Below, piece by piece: positions 45,477 through 54,500 of a stretch of DNA of 64,000 nucleotides. The position numbers and the translations under genes are program-made. Source of the DNA: Plazaster borealis (Eukaryota; Echinodermata; Asteroidea; Forcipulatida; Labidiasteridae); NCBI GenBank assembly GCA_021014325.1, contig CM037461.1:5113501-5177500 (forward strand). The letters are read 5' to 3'. The notes beneath the pieces were generated by a model. That model made no database searches, was not told the DNA's origin, and saw only the letters and a list, made by a program, of their open reading frames with translations. Position 1 is the first letter of the stretch; every line of letters starts with the position of its first letter.

Positions 45477-46534
45477 GCTCACGGGAGTCACGTGTACGCT
45501 CTGAGGAAGATGAAGCCGCAGACCCAAGCAGTTTCTCATCATTCAAAACTCAACTTCGGCTAGTACAACGGGACATGGTTCGGGTCCTCAAACTACCGAC
45601 CGATGATAACCCGGAAGAACCATCGGGACATCGCTCCTTTAAAACAAGAACGGGAGGGGACGAAACGCGTACTACGCCGTTCCCGACCCTCCCACTGGAT
45701 CGTCTTTGCGTGGATCGCATCAGGAGCACAGCCTCTCTTAAGAAATGGATCCCGCACACCAGAAGATCGAAAAATTATTTTCAGTACCCACAAAAGGACT
45801 GTGAGGACTTTTTTACAGTCCCCACCATACCATCAACCGCTAAAGACAAGCTCTCAAGCGATGGGGGTAAAGCCTCGGCGAAGGCGATCTTTGCCGATAA
45901 GGGTAAAGCTCGACTGGAAGAGCAGATGAAGAAAATCGATGAGGCCGCTCGTTTCGGCGCCAAAGCCAACGCCTTTCTCCTACTGCTATCAGAATACATT
46001 GTCTGCGCCTGTGAGGAGGGCGCATCCACCCCAGCGGACATGCTGGCGGTAGCCTTTCGTTGCCTGGAAGAGGGCCTCAGGATGTCCCTGGAGCAGTTTA
46101 CCCGGATCTCGCTCCAGGCTACACGATCCCGAAGAACAAACGTCCTGGAGACGGTATACATCCCCTACGAAGGAGCAAAGAAAAAGTTGGAAGACATTTC
46201 TCTGCTGGGGAATGACCTCTTTGGGGGACAATTCCAAGTAGTCCTTGAGGCAGAGGCCAAACGGCTGAAGACCGCAGATAAACTGAACCTGCGGAAACCA
46301 ACAGCGCCGAAGACTAAATTTGGGGGGAAGAAACCCAACAAAGTCGGCTTTACACCACGTCCGGCATTTCGCAAGGCCCTCAAGTCCCCCCACCAGCAGG
46401 CCCCTCGGGCACCTCCCAGCGCCGCTCCGGCGGCACCTCGCTACTCCCAGCCCACCCGTCAGAACTTCCAGACGAGCGGCAGGGGCCGTCGCGGCGTAGA
46501 CCCTCCCCTCCCGCTACTCGGGTGGAACCGGTGA
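45470..46534 (+). CDS. DIRS gag-like ORF, C-terminal part (shifted frame)
   Basis: Open in the -1 frame from the G run at 45,465; the first in-frame ATG is 45,575, but upstream codons continue an acidic stretch (S-E-E-D-E-A-A-D). It has a helical alanine-rich middle (about 45,880-46,200) typical of DIRS ORF1 proteins. The C-terminal 90 residues are Pro/Arg-rich and basic, probably nucleic-acid binding; no zinc knuckle is seen. It overlaps the start of the RT frame by about 35 nt. Confidence 0.7.
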   Translation, partial: ELSSRESRVRSEEDEAADPSSFSSFKTQLRLVQRDMVRVLKLPTDDNPEEPSGHRSFKTRTGGDETRTTPFPTLPLDRLCVDRIRSTASLKKWIPHTRRSKNYFQYPQKDCEDFFTVPTIPSTAKDKLSSDGGKASAKAIFADKGKARLEEQMKKIDEAARFGAKANAFLLLLSEYIVCACEEGASTPADMLAVAFRCLEEGLRMSLEQFTRISLQATRSRRTNVLETVYIPYEGAKKKLEDISLLGNDLFGGQFQVVLEAEAKRLKTADKLNLRKPTAPKTKFGGKKPNKVGFTPRPAFRKALKSPHQQAPRAPPSAAPAAPRYSQPTRQNFQTSGRGRRGVDPPLPLLGWNR

Positions 46535-48605
46535 CGCCCTACTCCCGACTCCGGCCCCCGACCCGGAACCCGTCGGGGGCCGCCTCAAAAATTTCGCAGG
46601 GTCCTGGGACAAAATCACGTCCGACGCATGGGTGCTCGCAACAATCAAATACGGCTACCGCTTGGAGTTTACGAGCACCCCTCCGTCGGACACCCTGGTT
46701 CGCGAAACGCCAGTTCCGGCGAACAGGGAAAAACGCCTGGCCCTAGAGAAAGAGATAACCTCCCTTTTAGAAAGGCAGGCGGTGCGCCCGGTGGCGGAAT
46801 CAGAACAGTTCCTAGGGTTCCTTTCACCATTTTTCCTGACACCCAAAAAGGGTACCGCAGAATGGCGGCCAATCATAAATCTGAAACCGCTCAACCGGTT
46901 CGTCAGACCGAGGCGCTTCCGGATGGAAACACTAAAAGTGATACTACATTCGCTCCCCAAAGCAGTGTGGGCAGCGTCCATCGACTTAAAAGATGCATAT
47001 CTCCATATACCCATCTGGCCAGAACACTACCAATACCTCCGATTCAGATATCGGGAACACACATTGGAGTTCACGGCCCTCCCGTTCGGACTCTCGACGT
47101 CACCAAGGGTGTTCACAAGAGTCACGAGAGCAATCGCAGCCTACCTGCGCCGTCAGAACATCATGATTTATATGTATTTGGACGACTGGCTGGTCGTCGG
47201 CAGATCGGAGGAAGAAACGGCCCGAAACCTACGGACCACTTGCGAAGTAACGAGGGCCGCAGGCTTCATTATAAACGAGGAAAAATCCCATTTCATACCA
47301 ACCCAGACGCCGACCTTCCTAGGCGCAATCGTCGACCTTCTGAACAGTGTGACCTTTCCCACGAAGGAACGCATCACAACTCTGCTTCAGTGCGTGGACC
47401 TGTTCATATCCTCCACCACGGCCCCAGCGCGGGCATGGTTAAAACTCCTGGGCCTTATGGCCAGCCTGGTAGACCTGGTTCCATGGTGTCGCCTTCGAAT
47501 GCGACCACTCCAATTACATCTCTTGTCACATTACAGGCCGAGAAGGGACGACATAGCCATTCTCGTGCCAATCAGCAATCACATCCACCCTCATCTTCGG
47601 TGGTGGCAACAAGAGAAAAATGTTAACTGCGGGCTGGGGTTTCCCCCGAGGGCTCCGCAAGTCACAATCTCAACCGACGCATCCAACAGGGGTTGGGGTG
47701 CGTCCCTGGGTCCACGGCAGACAGCCAGAGAATGGGACGAGACTTTCAAGTCCCAACACATCAACAGCTTGGAACTCCAGGCGGTCTTCAATGCTCTGCG
47801 ACATTTTCGAGCCGAGGTGAGGAACCGTACGGTCCTCATCAGAACGGACAACACAACAGTCGTGTCCTATATAAACAGACAGGGAGGCACGCGATCACCA
47901 CAACTGTGCCTCCTCACCTGGGATCTATTCCGTTGGCTCATCCAGAACGAGACAATCCTGCACGCAACCCACATTCCAGGAGTGGAAAACATGGTGGCGG
48001 ATGCACTGTCGAGGGGTACAGTGGTCCCCACAGAGTGGACTTTGCACAACGGGATAACTCAGCAGATTTTCGCGACAGCGGGTCGACCACATATAGACCT
48101 CTTTGTGACAGAAATAAATGCCAAACTCCCAGTATTCTGCGCAAGATTTCATCACCCCATGGCGTGGGCCACCGACGCCCTGGCCATAGATTGGACAGGC
48201 ATGTTCGCATATGCATTCCCTCCGATATCCCTCCTCCAAAGAGTCATAGGGAAGATAGAACGGGAACCATGCAGAGTTCTCCTGATCGCTCCCTTCTGGC
48301 CACGCCAGCCATGGTTTCTGAGGCTAGTAAGACTCCTGATAGGGGACCCTCTAATCCTGCCCGATCGACACGACCTTCTATACCAACCACACTCCCGCCT
48401 AACACACCCGGCGCCGGGAGACCTCCACTTGGCGTGCTGGCCACTGTCCAACGATCCCTCATCGCAGCAGGCCTTTCTGAGGAAGCTGTGGCCCTGGCAG
48501 CAAAGGGGCGCCGCCTATCCACACGAAAGATTTACGATAGTCGACTTCGACATTTTAGTCGGTGGTGCGCAGACCGATCGGTGGATCCAGTCACAGCATC
48601 TTTAA
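46500..48605 (+). CDS. DIRS reverse transcriptase / RNase H / methyltransferase-like polyprotein
   Basis: Frame open from 46,500 (after a TAG at 46,497) to the stop at 48,603. There is no clear ATG at the start, and conserved sequence (G-G-R-L-K-N-F) begins by 46,578, so it may be read by frameshifting from the gag frame or from a non-ATG start. RT domain: fingers about 46,740-47,000, S-I-D-L-K-D-A-Y near 46,980 and the catalytic Y-L-D-D with aspartates at 47,181-47,186. RNase H: S-T-D-A-S near 47,672, N-S-L-E-L, R-T-D-N and V-A-D-A-L near 48,000, all four acidic positions present. The C-terminal part (I-D-L-F-V-T, A-P-F-W-P) corresponds to the DAM-like methyltransferase domain described in DIRS elements. 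No internal stops, so this ORF looks intact. Confidence 0.9.
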   Translation, partial: TLPSRYSGGTGDALLPTPAPDPEPVGGRLKNFAGSWDKITSDAWVLATIKYGYRLEFTSTPPSDTLVRETPVPANREKRLALEKEITSLLERQAVRPVAESEQFLGFLSPFFLTPKKGTAEWRPIINLKPLNRFVRPRRFRMETLKVILHSLPKAVWAASIDLKDAYLHIPIWPEHYQYLRFRYREHTLEFTALPFGLSTSPRVFTRVTRAIAAYLRRQNIMIYMYLDDWLVVGRSEEETARNLRTTCEVTRAAGFIINEEKSHFIPTQTPTFLGAIVDLLNSVTFPTKERITTLLQCVDLFISSTTAPARAWLKLLGLMASLVDLVPWCRLRMRPLQLHLLSHYRPRRDDIAILVPISNHIHPHLRWWQQEKNVNCGLGFPPRAPQVTISTDASNRGWGASLGPRQTAREWDETFKSQHINSLELQAVFNALRHFRAEVRNRTVLIRTDNTTVVSYINRQGGTRSPQLCLLTWDLFRWLIQNETILHATHIPGVENMVADALSRGTVVPTEWTLHNGITQQIFATAGRPHIDLFVTEINAKLPVFCARFHHPMAWATDALAIDWTGMFAYAFPPISLLQRVIGKIEREPCRVLLIAPFWPRQPWFLRLVRLLIGDPLILPDRHDLLYQPHSRLTHPAPGDLHLACWPLSNDPSSQQAFLRKLWPWQQRGAAYPHERFTIVDFDILVGGAQTDRWIQSQHL

Positions 48606-49537
48606 CAGCGGTGTCAGACTTTCTAGTCTACCTCTTCAAGTCCCAACTGAAGGTAGCAACGATAAAAAATTATAGATCGGCCATAGCCGCGATCCATACG
48701 GGGTTCCCCGATGGCTCCGCAATCTCATCGAGCCCTGTACTGACACAACTACTTCGGGGCATGTTCAATGAAAGGCCCCCAAAATGGAGACTTGTCCCAG
48801 CCTGGGACCTGGGGCGCGTGCTAGAAAACCTAGCAGCGCCGCCCTATGAACCAGCGAACCTATCATCGCTGTTACAACTTTCCACCAAGCTGGCCTTCCT
48901 TATAGCCGCAGCGTCGGCTAGACGGGGATGCGAAATACAGGCTCTAACGATCCAACCGGGACACATCAGGTGGGAACCGGGAGGGGTCCGCCTTGTCCCC
49001 AGGACTTCGTTCCTGACGAAGAACCAGACGGCAACTTTTACCCTGCCTGACATCTTCATTCCCGAAATTGCGTCAGTATCGTCGGTGCGATCAGACAGAC
49101 TCTGGTGCCCCGTACGTTCCCTCAAATGGTACCTGGAACGTACCAAATCACTGAGGGGAACTTGCGATCAATTATTTATCTCAACTACCCCCCCACACGG
49201 CCCGGCCTCCAAAGATACGGTCAAGCGTTGGATTGTATCAGCAATAAAGGCGGCCGTCCCCGACTGGCTGTCTGATAAGGATACTCGCAGTCAGGGAACC
49301 ATACATGCACACGACGTCCACGCCGTGTCCACATCCTGGGCGTTCTTCAGGGGAATTTCCTTTGCAGAAATATCACAAGCAGCTTGCTGGAAGGGCCCAT
49401 CAACCTTTACCACCTGCTATCTGCGTGATGTGCTCCAGAACGAAGGTGCCTTTGGGAGAGCAGTGCTGTCAGCAACTCAACCCAGAAGGGAACCCCAGTC
49501 AAGTGATCTCTCCAGGCGACGCCAGGACAGAACTTGA
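48269..49537 (+). CDS. DIRS tyrosine recombinase (second catalytic Arg apparently replaced)
   Basis: It integrates the circular DNA copy. The start is 48,269 or 48,311, overlapping the RT ORF end in another frame. The open frame reaches back to 47,693, but that part is a shadow of RNase H. The N-terminal SAM-like DNA-binding domain is about residues 65-150 and the catalytic domain about 170-395. R219 sits in an A-R-R-G-C-E box I. Box II reads A-H-D-V-H: H348 is present, but residue 351, normally Arg in the H-x-x-R motif, is His (codon CAC at 49,319-49,321, one transition from an Arg codon). The nucleophile is Y384 in C-Y-L-R-D. If the alignment is right, this copy may be unable to integrate by itself. 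Confidence 0.88.
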   Translation: MQSSPDRSLLATPAMVSEASKTPDRGPSNPARSTRPSIPTTLPPNTPGAGRPPLGVLATVQRSLIAAGLSEEAVALAAKGRRLSTRKIYDSRLRHFSRWCADRSVDPVTASLTAVSDFLVYLFKSQLKVATIKNYRSAIAAIHTGFPDGSAISSSPVLTQLLRGMFNERPPKWRLVPAWDLGRVLENLAAPPYEPANLSSLLQLSTKLAFLIAAASARRGCEIQALTIQPGHIRWEPGGVRLVPRTSFLTKNQTATFTLPDIFIPEIASVSSVRSDRLWCPVRSLKWYLERTKSLRGTCDQLFISTTPPHGPASKDTVKRWIVSAIKAAVPDWLSDKDTRSQGTIHAHDVHAVSTSWAFFRGISFAEISQAACWKGPSTFTTCYLRDVLQNEGAFGRAVLSATQPRREPQSSDLSRRRQDRT

Positions 49538-49542
49538 GGTGA

Positions 49543-49592
49543 GAAAAAAAAAAAAAAAAAAAATCAATTAATTAAAAAAAAAAAAAAAAAAG
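49543..49592 (+). repeat. A-rich tracts after the recombinase ORF
   Basis: Two A-runs separated by TCAATTAATT, in the element's 3' untranslated part. Length may vary between copies. Confidence 0.8.
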
Positions 49593-49646
49593 AAGATTTT
49601 TGTAAAGGCGTCTCGCCTACCCAACCTCCATGTTACGGTGCTATTC

Positions 49647-49744
49647 TATGCATAAGTAGTGGCTATTTGGGTAAGTGAATGAAATAGACTCCCCCACCAC
49701 AGGAGTGTGGGATGAGTCTATGAATGATACTTACCCAAATAGCC
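49647..49744 (+). repeat. DIRS internal complementary region (98 bp)
   Basis: Positions 49,647-49,689 are the reverse complement of the left edge (43,628-43,670). Positions 49,690-49,744 are the reverse complement of the right edge (49,926-49,980). In DIRS replication such a region templates completion of the ends and circle formation. Confidence 0.95.
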
Positions 49745-49798
49745 TCCCCGCCCTCCTTCCCCACTCTCGGCTCGAGCTCAGGGTTACCCCTTGGGACG

Positions 49799-49941
49799 AG
49801 AAAAAGAAGGACGTAAGATGGCGGAGCTACTGTGTAGCATGCTGGGTGGGCGCGGGAGGGCGCCCTATTGGTTGTCAAATCTTTTAGCGAATTAGCCTGC
49901 CGGCTATGAAATATGCATAAGTAGTGGCTATTTGGGTAAGT
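49799..49941 (-). repeat. DIRS right inverted terminal repeat (143 bp)
   Basis: Reverse complement of 43,641-43,783 with no mismatch that I could find, suggesting recent insertion. It is followed by the 39-base unique right edge ending GTGGTGGGGGA at 49,980. Confidence 0.95.
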
Positions 49942-49989
49942 ATCATTCATAGACTCATCCCACACTCCTGTGGTGGGGGAATACAGTAT

Positions 49990-50545
49990 ATTGATAGTGT
50001 TAATGTTTTGTGTGATCAACCATATACATGAAATAACAAACCTGTGAACATTTGGGCTCAATCCGTTGTGTGAGTCAGGAGAAATAAATGAAACCACGCA
50101 TAATTTTCAGCATGTAATGGAAAGACATTGTCTGAAAACAGCTGTTGTGTTTTTTTAGGTTTTCAGATACGACATGACTTCATTTCAGAGGGAACTATTT
50201 CACAGAAAAAATGGTTCTTTTAGTATGAATTTCATAATCAGTAATCTTTCCGACTTAAATTAACTCTTTCATGCGCCCACCAGTTGCTAGTGACTGGTTT
50301 GAATCCCTTTAGAAAAATTGTTGTAAAAAAAAATAAAGATCGCACAGCCACACAGTATTCAAAATGGGAAAGAAGACTCTTGAGAGTGCTATTGTCACCT
50401 GTTTTTTGGGGGGGTAGCCACTTACCCAAAAAACCCGAGTAATCAATTAATGGTCATATATGATCAATTTATCACTAAAATAAATGATGCATGAAAGGGT
50501 TAAACAATGGTGTTTTTTGTTATGTTTATCCTTACCAATCCTGGT
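49990..50545. repeat. MITE family U, right part of the split copy, with extra sequence
   Basis: TTTTGTGTGATCAACCATA, CCGTTGTGTGAGTCAGGAG and CATAATCAGTAATCTTTCCG match 9,490-9,770. A further ~230 bp (AACTCTTTCATGCGCCCACC ... ATGCATGAAAGGGTTAA) is flanked by an inverted CTTTCATGC, perhaps another small element. Confidence 0.5.
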
Positions 50546-50562
50546 AATACCTTACTAGGCAC

Positions 50563-50750
50563 ACAGAGCTGCTAAAGCACAAAAAGCAGCTAAGCACAAC
50601 AAAACTATGCTCACCAGAATAAGGTTACCAGCCAAAATACCATGTCAGATGTACAATATGTGACGGGTATCCTGCTTAGTTTTGCTTAGCAACAACTTTA
50701 TATGAGCAACATTTTTCTGCTTCAGCAGCTCTATAAAGTTAGGCCCTGGG
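50563..50750. repeat. MITE family C, copy 2
   Basis: AGAGCTGCTAAAGCAC start, GCAGCTCTATAAAGTTAGGCC end. It abuts the family D copy at 50,748. Confidence 0.65.
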
Positions 50751-51036
50751 CCCCAATTTCATAGAGCTGCTTAACAGCCGATTTTGTGCTTACCGCGCGA
50801 GTTTCCATTTTGTAGCGCTGCTTACCGCAAGCACACGAAAAGGCATGATAGCCTTCCAGTGCTTACTGTACGAAAATGACGTAACGGTGCAATTCCATGG
50901 TGAATGCGCGAGCTGGCCATGGTCGCCTAATTTTCTTGCTAACCTGTGAAATACGCTTACGCTTAAGCGAATGTTTCTGCTATAGTTGGCACGAGTATTT
51001 GCTTACCGTTAAAGCAGCGCCATGAAATTGGCCTCT
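50748..51036. repeat. MITE family D, copy 2
   Basis: GGGCCCCAATTTCATAGAGC and GCGCCATGAAATTGGCC ends; interior CGTAAGCACACGAAAAGGC-like, as in copies 1 and 3. Confidence 0.7.
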
Positions 51037-51374
51037 GGTTTGACTGGAGTCCATCTTTAAGGAATATAAAGTTACTCATTGATAGTGGCTCTCTGGTGTA
51101 TTAGTTTCTGTTATTCGATCTGTGGGGGATTACTGGTGATCAAGAAACGTGGGAAGGTGCTTCATTTCCGAGTCTCTCATGTCTGTCATCAATCAGACAA
51201 TCAGACTTGGGTTACTTTGTGAAGAAATACAAGGCTTTCTGCTGCCTTAATTGAAGTTTGTGCTTTGATTTCCTCTTTTTTTTCTTTTTTTTTTCCTTTT
51301 CTTTTTTCCGTTTTCCTTTAAAAGTCCTGAAAATTCCTCCACACAAACATCTCAATACTTGTATGATCTTAATA
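51037..51374. other. No gene recognised
   Basis: Contains a T-rich stretch with CTTTT repeats (51,275-51,310). Upstream NUP210 exons were looked for here and not seen. Confidence 0.35.
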
Positions 51375-51800
51375 ACGTGTCGTGGTCGAGTGGATAAGAG
51401 CACCGGACTCAAGCTCTGGTGTTTCTGATCAGCAGAGTGTGGGTTCGAGTCCCAGTCGTGACACTTGTGTTCCTAAGCAAGACACTTAACCATTATTGCT
51501 TCGTCCTTCGGATGGAACTTAAAGCCGTTGGTCCCGTGTGTTGTGTAATGCACGTAAAAGAACCCAGTGCACTTATCGAAAAGAGAAGGGGTTCGCCCCG
51601 GTGTTCCTGGTTTGACTGCCTGCATATTGGGCCACAGCACCTTGTAAACCATTACATGGTGCTATGTAAAGGAGTAGGTCTCATACTTACGTAGCCCCAC
51701 AAACCTTGCAGGAAAATACTGAATGTTGAAGCGCCTTGAGCGTCACTGAGTGACGGATATGAGCGCTACATAAGAAGCCATTATTATTATTATTTATTAT
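51375..51800 (+). repeat. tRNA-derived SINE, full-length
   Basis: ACGTGTCGTGGTCGAGTGGA head, GGGTTCGAGTCCCAG B box, body as in the 7,450 copy, and the 3' end CTTGAGCGTCACTGAGTGA with ATT tail. Confidence 0.85.
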
Positions 51801-51852
51801 TACATTTCATTTATTTCATATCATTGTTTCTGGTTGTGAAGCCAATGGGGTG

Positions 51853-52210
51853 TTATGTGGCCGAGTCGTAATGGGGTGTCATGTGGCCGAGTCGTTTAGA
51901 GCATCGAATTCAAGTTTGGATGGTTAAGTCATTGGGGTATGGGTTCGAATCCAGGTCATGACACTTGTATCCTTGAGCAAGATACTTTACTATTTATAGT
52001 TGCTTCTCTTCACCCAGGGGTATAAATGGGTACCTGCGAGGGTAGAGGTTGATATTGTGTTTGAAAAGCCTTCGGAGCACAGAGGCAGCCCGGGAATATA
52101 CATCAAGCAATAATGGTTTTAATGCGTTTCTTATTAGGACACATGATCAAGACTGGGACCAGAACCAAAACTCTGTTGATAAGTAACACCAGAGCTTGAG
52201 TCCTGTGTGC
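51853..52210. repeat. SINE head (+) and inverted SINE head fragment (-)
   Basis: 51,853-52,060, plus strand: a tRNA-like head (ATGTGGCCGAGTCG is present twice) with GGGTTCGAATCCAGG and a different body (GGTATAAATGGGTACCTGCG). 52,140-52,210, minus strand: a decayed head with CACCAGAGCTTGAGTCC. Confidence 0.55.
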
Positions 52211-52600
52211 TTAAAGGGAACGTACATATATACCTTTGGTTTTTGGAACAGTTTGATGGTTTTAAACCTATATTAATGTAGATGTATACAATAAAACTAA
52301 CCTGTGAAAAATTTCATTTCAAAAATTGGTAGCGTTTTTGAGATATCACAAAAAATCCGTAGTGGTTATGTCCACGCAGGAAGAATAATCCGTAATTGAA
52401 ATACACAATCTGATAAACGTATCTGACGGTAACATAAATCAGATTCAAATTTTAGGGGATAAAAACTGATATCTTTTTCCATTACCACATTATATCAAAG
52501 TGAAATGGTTCTCAAAATGCTTTATAATATCAAAAGCTACTGTTCTTCTAACCAAGTAAGTTTGTATTGCTATTAATTTTGAGGGCAATCACCCCTTTAA
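52211..52600. repeat. MITE family B, copy B4 (reverse)
   Basis: TTAAAGGGAACGTAC start, AATCACCCCTTTAA end. The interior is family B in reverse (CTAACCTGTGAAAA, GGTTATGTCCACGCAGGAAG). Confidence 0.7.
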
Positions 52601-52689
52601 CCAAGACAATTGTTCAAATTAGATTTGGATTTTTTTTTCTTTTCAGTTTTCCACTTTCATAAGCTTATCACTGATTTGTTTCTCCTCAG

Positions 52690-52828
52690 ACCGGATACAA
52701 GCAAAGTGCTGGACCAATTCACAGCCTACTACACAGTCAATGGAGCTGCTTTGGGTTTCAGTAGTCTGGCCTTCACAGCTGCATCTAAGACGGGACTTCC
52801 TGTATCCAGCAAAGTCAGAGACATTCAG
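52690..52828 (+). CDS. NUP210: NUP210 (gp210) exon 1 of 11 in window
   Basis: First recognisable exon of nuclear pore membrane glycoprotein 210, a type I membrane protein whose large part lies in the perinuclear lumen and helps anchor the pore. Acceptor TCTCCTCAG, donor CAG|GTACTC. It opens with the last base of a split codon (the preceding exon must leave two bases) and ends in phase 0, giving about 46 residues from P-D-T-S-K to R-D-I-Q. The eleven exons join in frame into 537 codons resembling a middle lumenal stretch of vertebrate NUP210. Neither the signal-peptide end nor the C-terminal membrane segment is in the window. No earlier exon was identified upstream, so a long intron or unseen small exons must lie 5'. 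Confidence 0.8.
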
Positions 52829-53032
52829 GTACTCTCCATATATGTGTCCAGTGAACATTTTCTAGTTTTTACTGTTTTGGTTCCTTTTGACTAGCTTACC
52901 TTTTATCTATACTTTGTTTACGTGATGAACAAAATGTCGGCAAATCAACCCTGGGCTGCCATGTGATGTTTTTTAACGAATAAACAAACAATAATGTTAG
53001 TTTCATTTTTCATTCTTGAATTGTGTTTGTAG

Positions 53033-53095
53033 GTTTTCCCGCCTCTGCAGTTATCACCAAGAAACATCACCCTTTTGATCGGTGCTGAGTTCCAG
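53033..53095 (+). CDS. NUP210: NUP210 exon 2 of 11
   Basis: Acceptor TTTGTAG, donor CAG|GTGAGT, 63 nt, phase 0 to 0. It encodes V-F-P-P-L-Q-L-S-P-R-N with I-G-A-E-F-Q at the end, a block that precedes the G-G-P-Q-P-Q motif in NUP210 proteins. Confidence 0.9.
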
Positions 53096-53159
53096 GTGAG
53101 TGTTACGCCTGGGTGACTAGTGAAATACACTACCCGTCTAGTTCCGCTAAGAGCCCTGT

Positions 53160-53375
53160 GAAGAGAAAACAAGGAAGGAAGTTTCAGTGTAAGATGTGGG
53201 AGGAAAACCCCAGATAATTATTCCAGGGAAAACCCACGCATTCGGGTAGGGACTGAAAACCCAATCCACGTAGTGCCCCCAGCGTGATTCGAACTGGGGT
53301 CCTAGAGGTGGAAGGTGAGGAAAGATACCACATGTACTACGCCAACCCTACATGTACCACCCCTTGACTTTCGTT
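53160..53375 (-). repeat. tRNA-derived SINE family C in NUP210 intron
   Basis: Minus-strand copy with GATTCGAACTGGGGTCCTAG (B-box complement) and AAGGAAGGAAGTTTCAGT. Confidence 0.75.
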
Positions 53376-53379
53376 TCAT

Positions 53380-53640
53380 TTCATTTATTCTGGTTGTGAA
53401 GCCAAGGACTCTCAGAAAAGTGAACTTAATCACTACACTAGCTTGGAATACCTGTGAAGAGAAAACAAGGAAGGAAGTTTCAGTTTAAGATGTGGCAGGA
53501 AAACCCCAATTCCAGGGAAAACCCACGCAGTCAGGTAGGGACTGTAAACCCAATCCACGTAGTGACCCAGCGTGTTTCGAACTGGGGTCCTAGAGGTAGA
53601 AGATGAGGAAAGATACCACTACGCCATCCCGCCCAACCCT
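53380..53640 (-). repeat. Second tRNA-derived SINE family C, tandem with the first
   Basis: Same orientation and structure as 53,160-53,375, including GGTTGTGAAGCCAAGGACTC at its 3' end. It ends about 30 bp before the acceptor of exon 3. Confidence 0.75.
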
Positions 53641-53673
53641 TAACTTGTCGTCTTCTTTGTTATCTCACCCAAG

Positions 53674-53853
53674 GTGCGGAGTACCGGTGGTCCTCAACCG
53701 CAGTCCCAGATTGAGTACAGTATCGGCGACTCTCAGATTGCCAGCATTGCAACGAGCGGAGTGCTCAAGGCATCGGCCCTCGGCCATAGCCGGGTGACGG
53801 GTAAAGCCATCGGCTATGACCAAGAGACCGGATCACCCGTCGTCTACTCACAG
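53674..53853 (+). CDS. NUP210: NUP210 exon 3 of 11
   Basis: Acceptor CACCCAAG, donor CAG|GTAAGT, 180 nt, phase 0 to 0. It encodes V-R-S-T-G-G-P-Q-P-Q through V-V-Y-S-Q. The G-G-P-Q-P-Q motif and the following bacterial-Ig-like pattern (I-A-S-I-A-T-S-G-V-L-K-A) are hallmarks of NUP210. Confidence 0.95.
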
Positions 53854-53871
53854 GTAAGTCATCAGCCTCTG

Positions 53872-54068
53872 GGACCAGTTTCATAGAGCTGCTTAAGCAG
53901 AAAATATTGCTTAACAATATTCTGCTCAGCAGAAATGAGCAGGATACCAGTCACAAATTGTACACGTGACATGGTAGTTTGGCTGGTAACCTTAGTCTGG
54001 TAAGCATAATTTTGTTGTGCTTAGCTACTTTTTGTGCTTAAGCAACTCTATGAAGTTGGGCCCTGGAG
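53872..54068. repeat. MITE family C, copy 3, in NUP210 intron
   Basis: TTTCATAGAGCTGCTTAAGC and its complement at the other end. It starts only 18 bp after the exon 3 donor. Confidence 0.75.
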
Positions 54069-54209
54069 CCGGTTTCACAAAGCAATAAAATTCATCGCAA
54101 GACAAATTTTCAGTATCACCATAGTGATTTGTATTGTGACATCACACTTTACTAAGCAACTACGATTGATTTGCAGTTACGATCAATCTTAGATCTTTGT
54201 GAAATCGGC

Positions 54210-54500
54210 CCTTGGGCCCTATTACATAACACTGCTTAACTGTTAGCAAATTTCGTGCTAACTGTAGCAGAAAAATTTGCTTGTTCATAAGCGTCTTTCA
54301 CAGGTTAGCAAGAAAATTAGGAAGCCATCTTGCGCGTTCACCATGGATTTGCGCTGTTACGTCATTCATTTTCATACAGTAAGCACCGGAACGTTAGCAT
54401 GCCTTTTCGTGTGCTTATGGTTAGCAGCACTATGAAATGGAAACTCGCTCGGTAAGCACAAAATCGGCCGTCAAGCAGCTCTATGAAATTGAGGCCTGGG
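54210..54500. repeat. MITE family D, copy 3, in NUP210 intron
   Basis: GGGCCCTATTACATAACAC start, GCTCTATGAAATTGAGGCC end; the interior matches 10,303 in reverse. Confidence 0.7.

Larger units (their letters stand above)
43628..49980 (+). mobile_element. DIRS-type tyrosine-recombinase retrotransposon, structurally complete
   Basis: About 6,353 bp. Edges are set by the internal complementary region at 49,647-49,744: its reverse complement equals the last ~55 bases of the element joined to the first 43, the circle junction expected for DIRS replication. Inverted terminal repeats of 143 bp lie at 43,641 and 49,799. Order: structured leader, gag-like region with a frame break, RT/RNase H/MTase-like ORF, tyrosine recombinase ORF, A-rich stretch, complementary region, right repeat. 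There is no target duplication, as known for this group. It is younger than the MITE U copy it interrupts. GC content and codon use are clearly higher in GC than the AT-rich surroundings. Confidence 0.93.

Noticed and set aside
47693..48268. Upstream extension of the recombinase ORF and the 332-codon ORF at 46,628-47,626
   Set aside because: Both are alternative-frame shadows of the RT/RNase H ORF, which carries all the conserved motifs.
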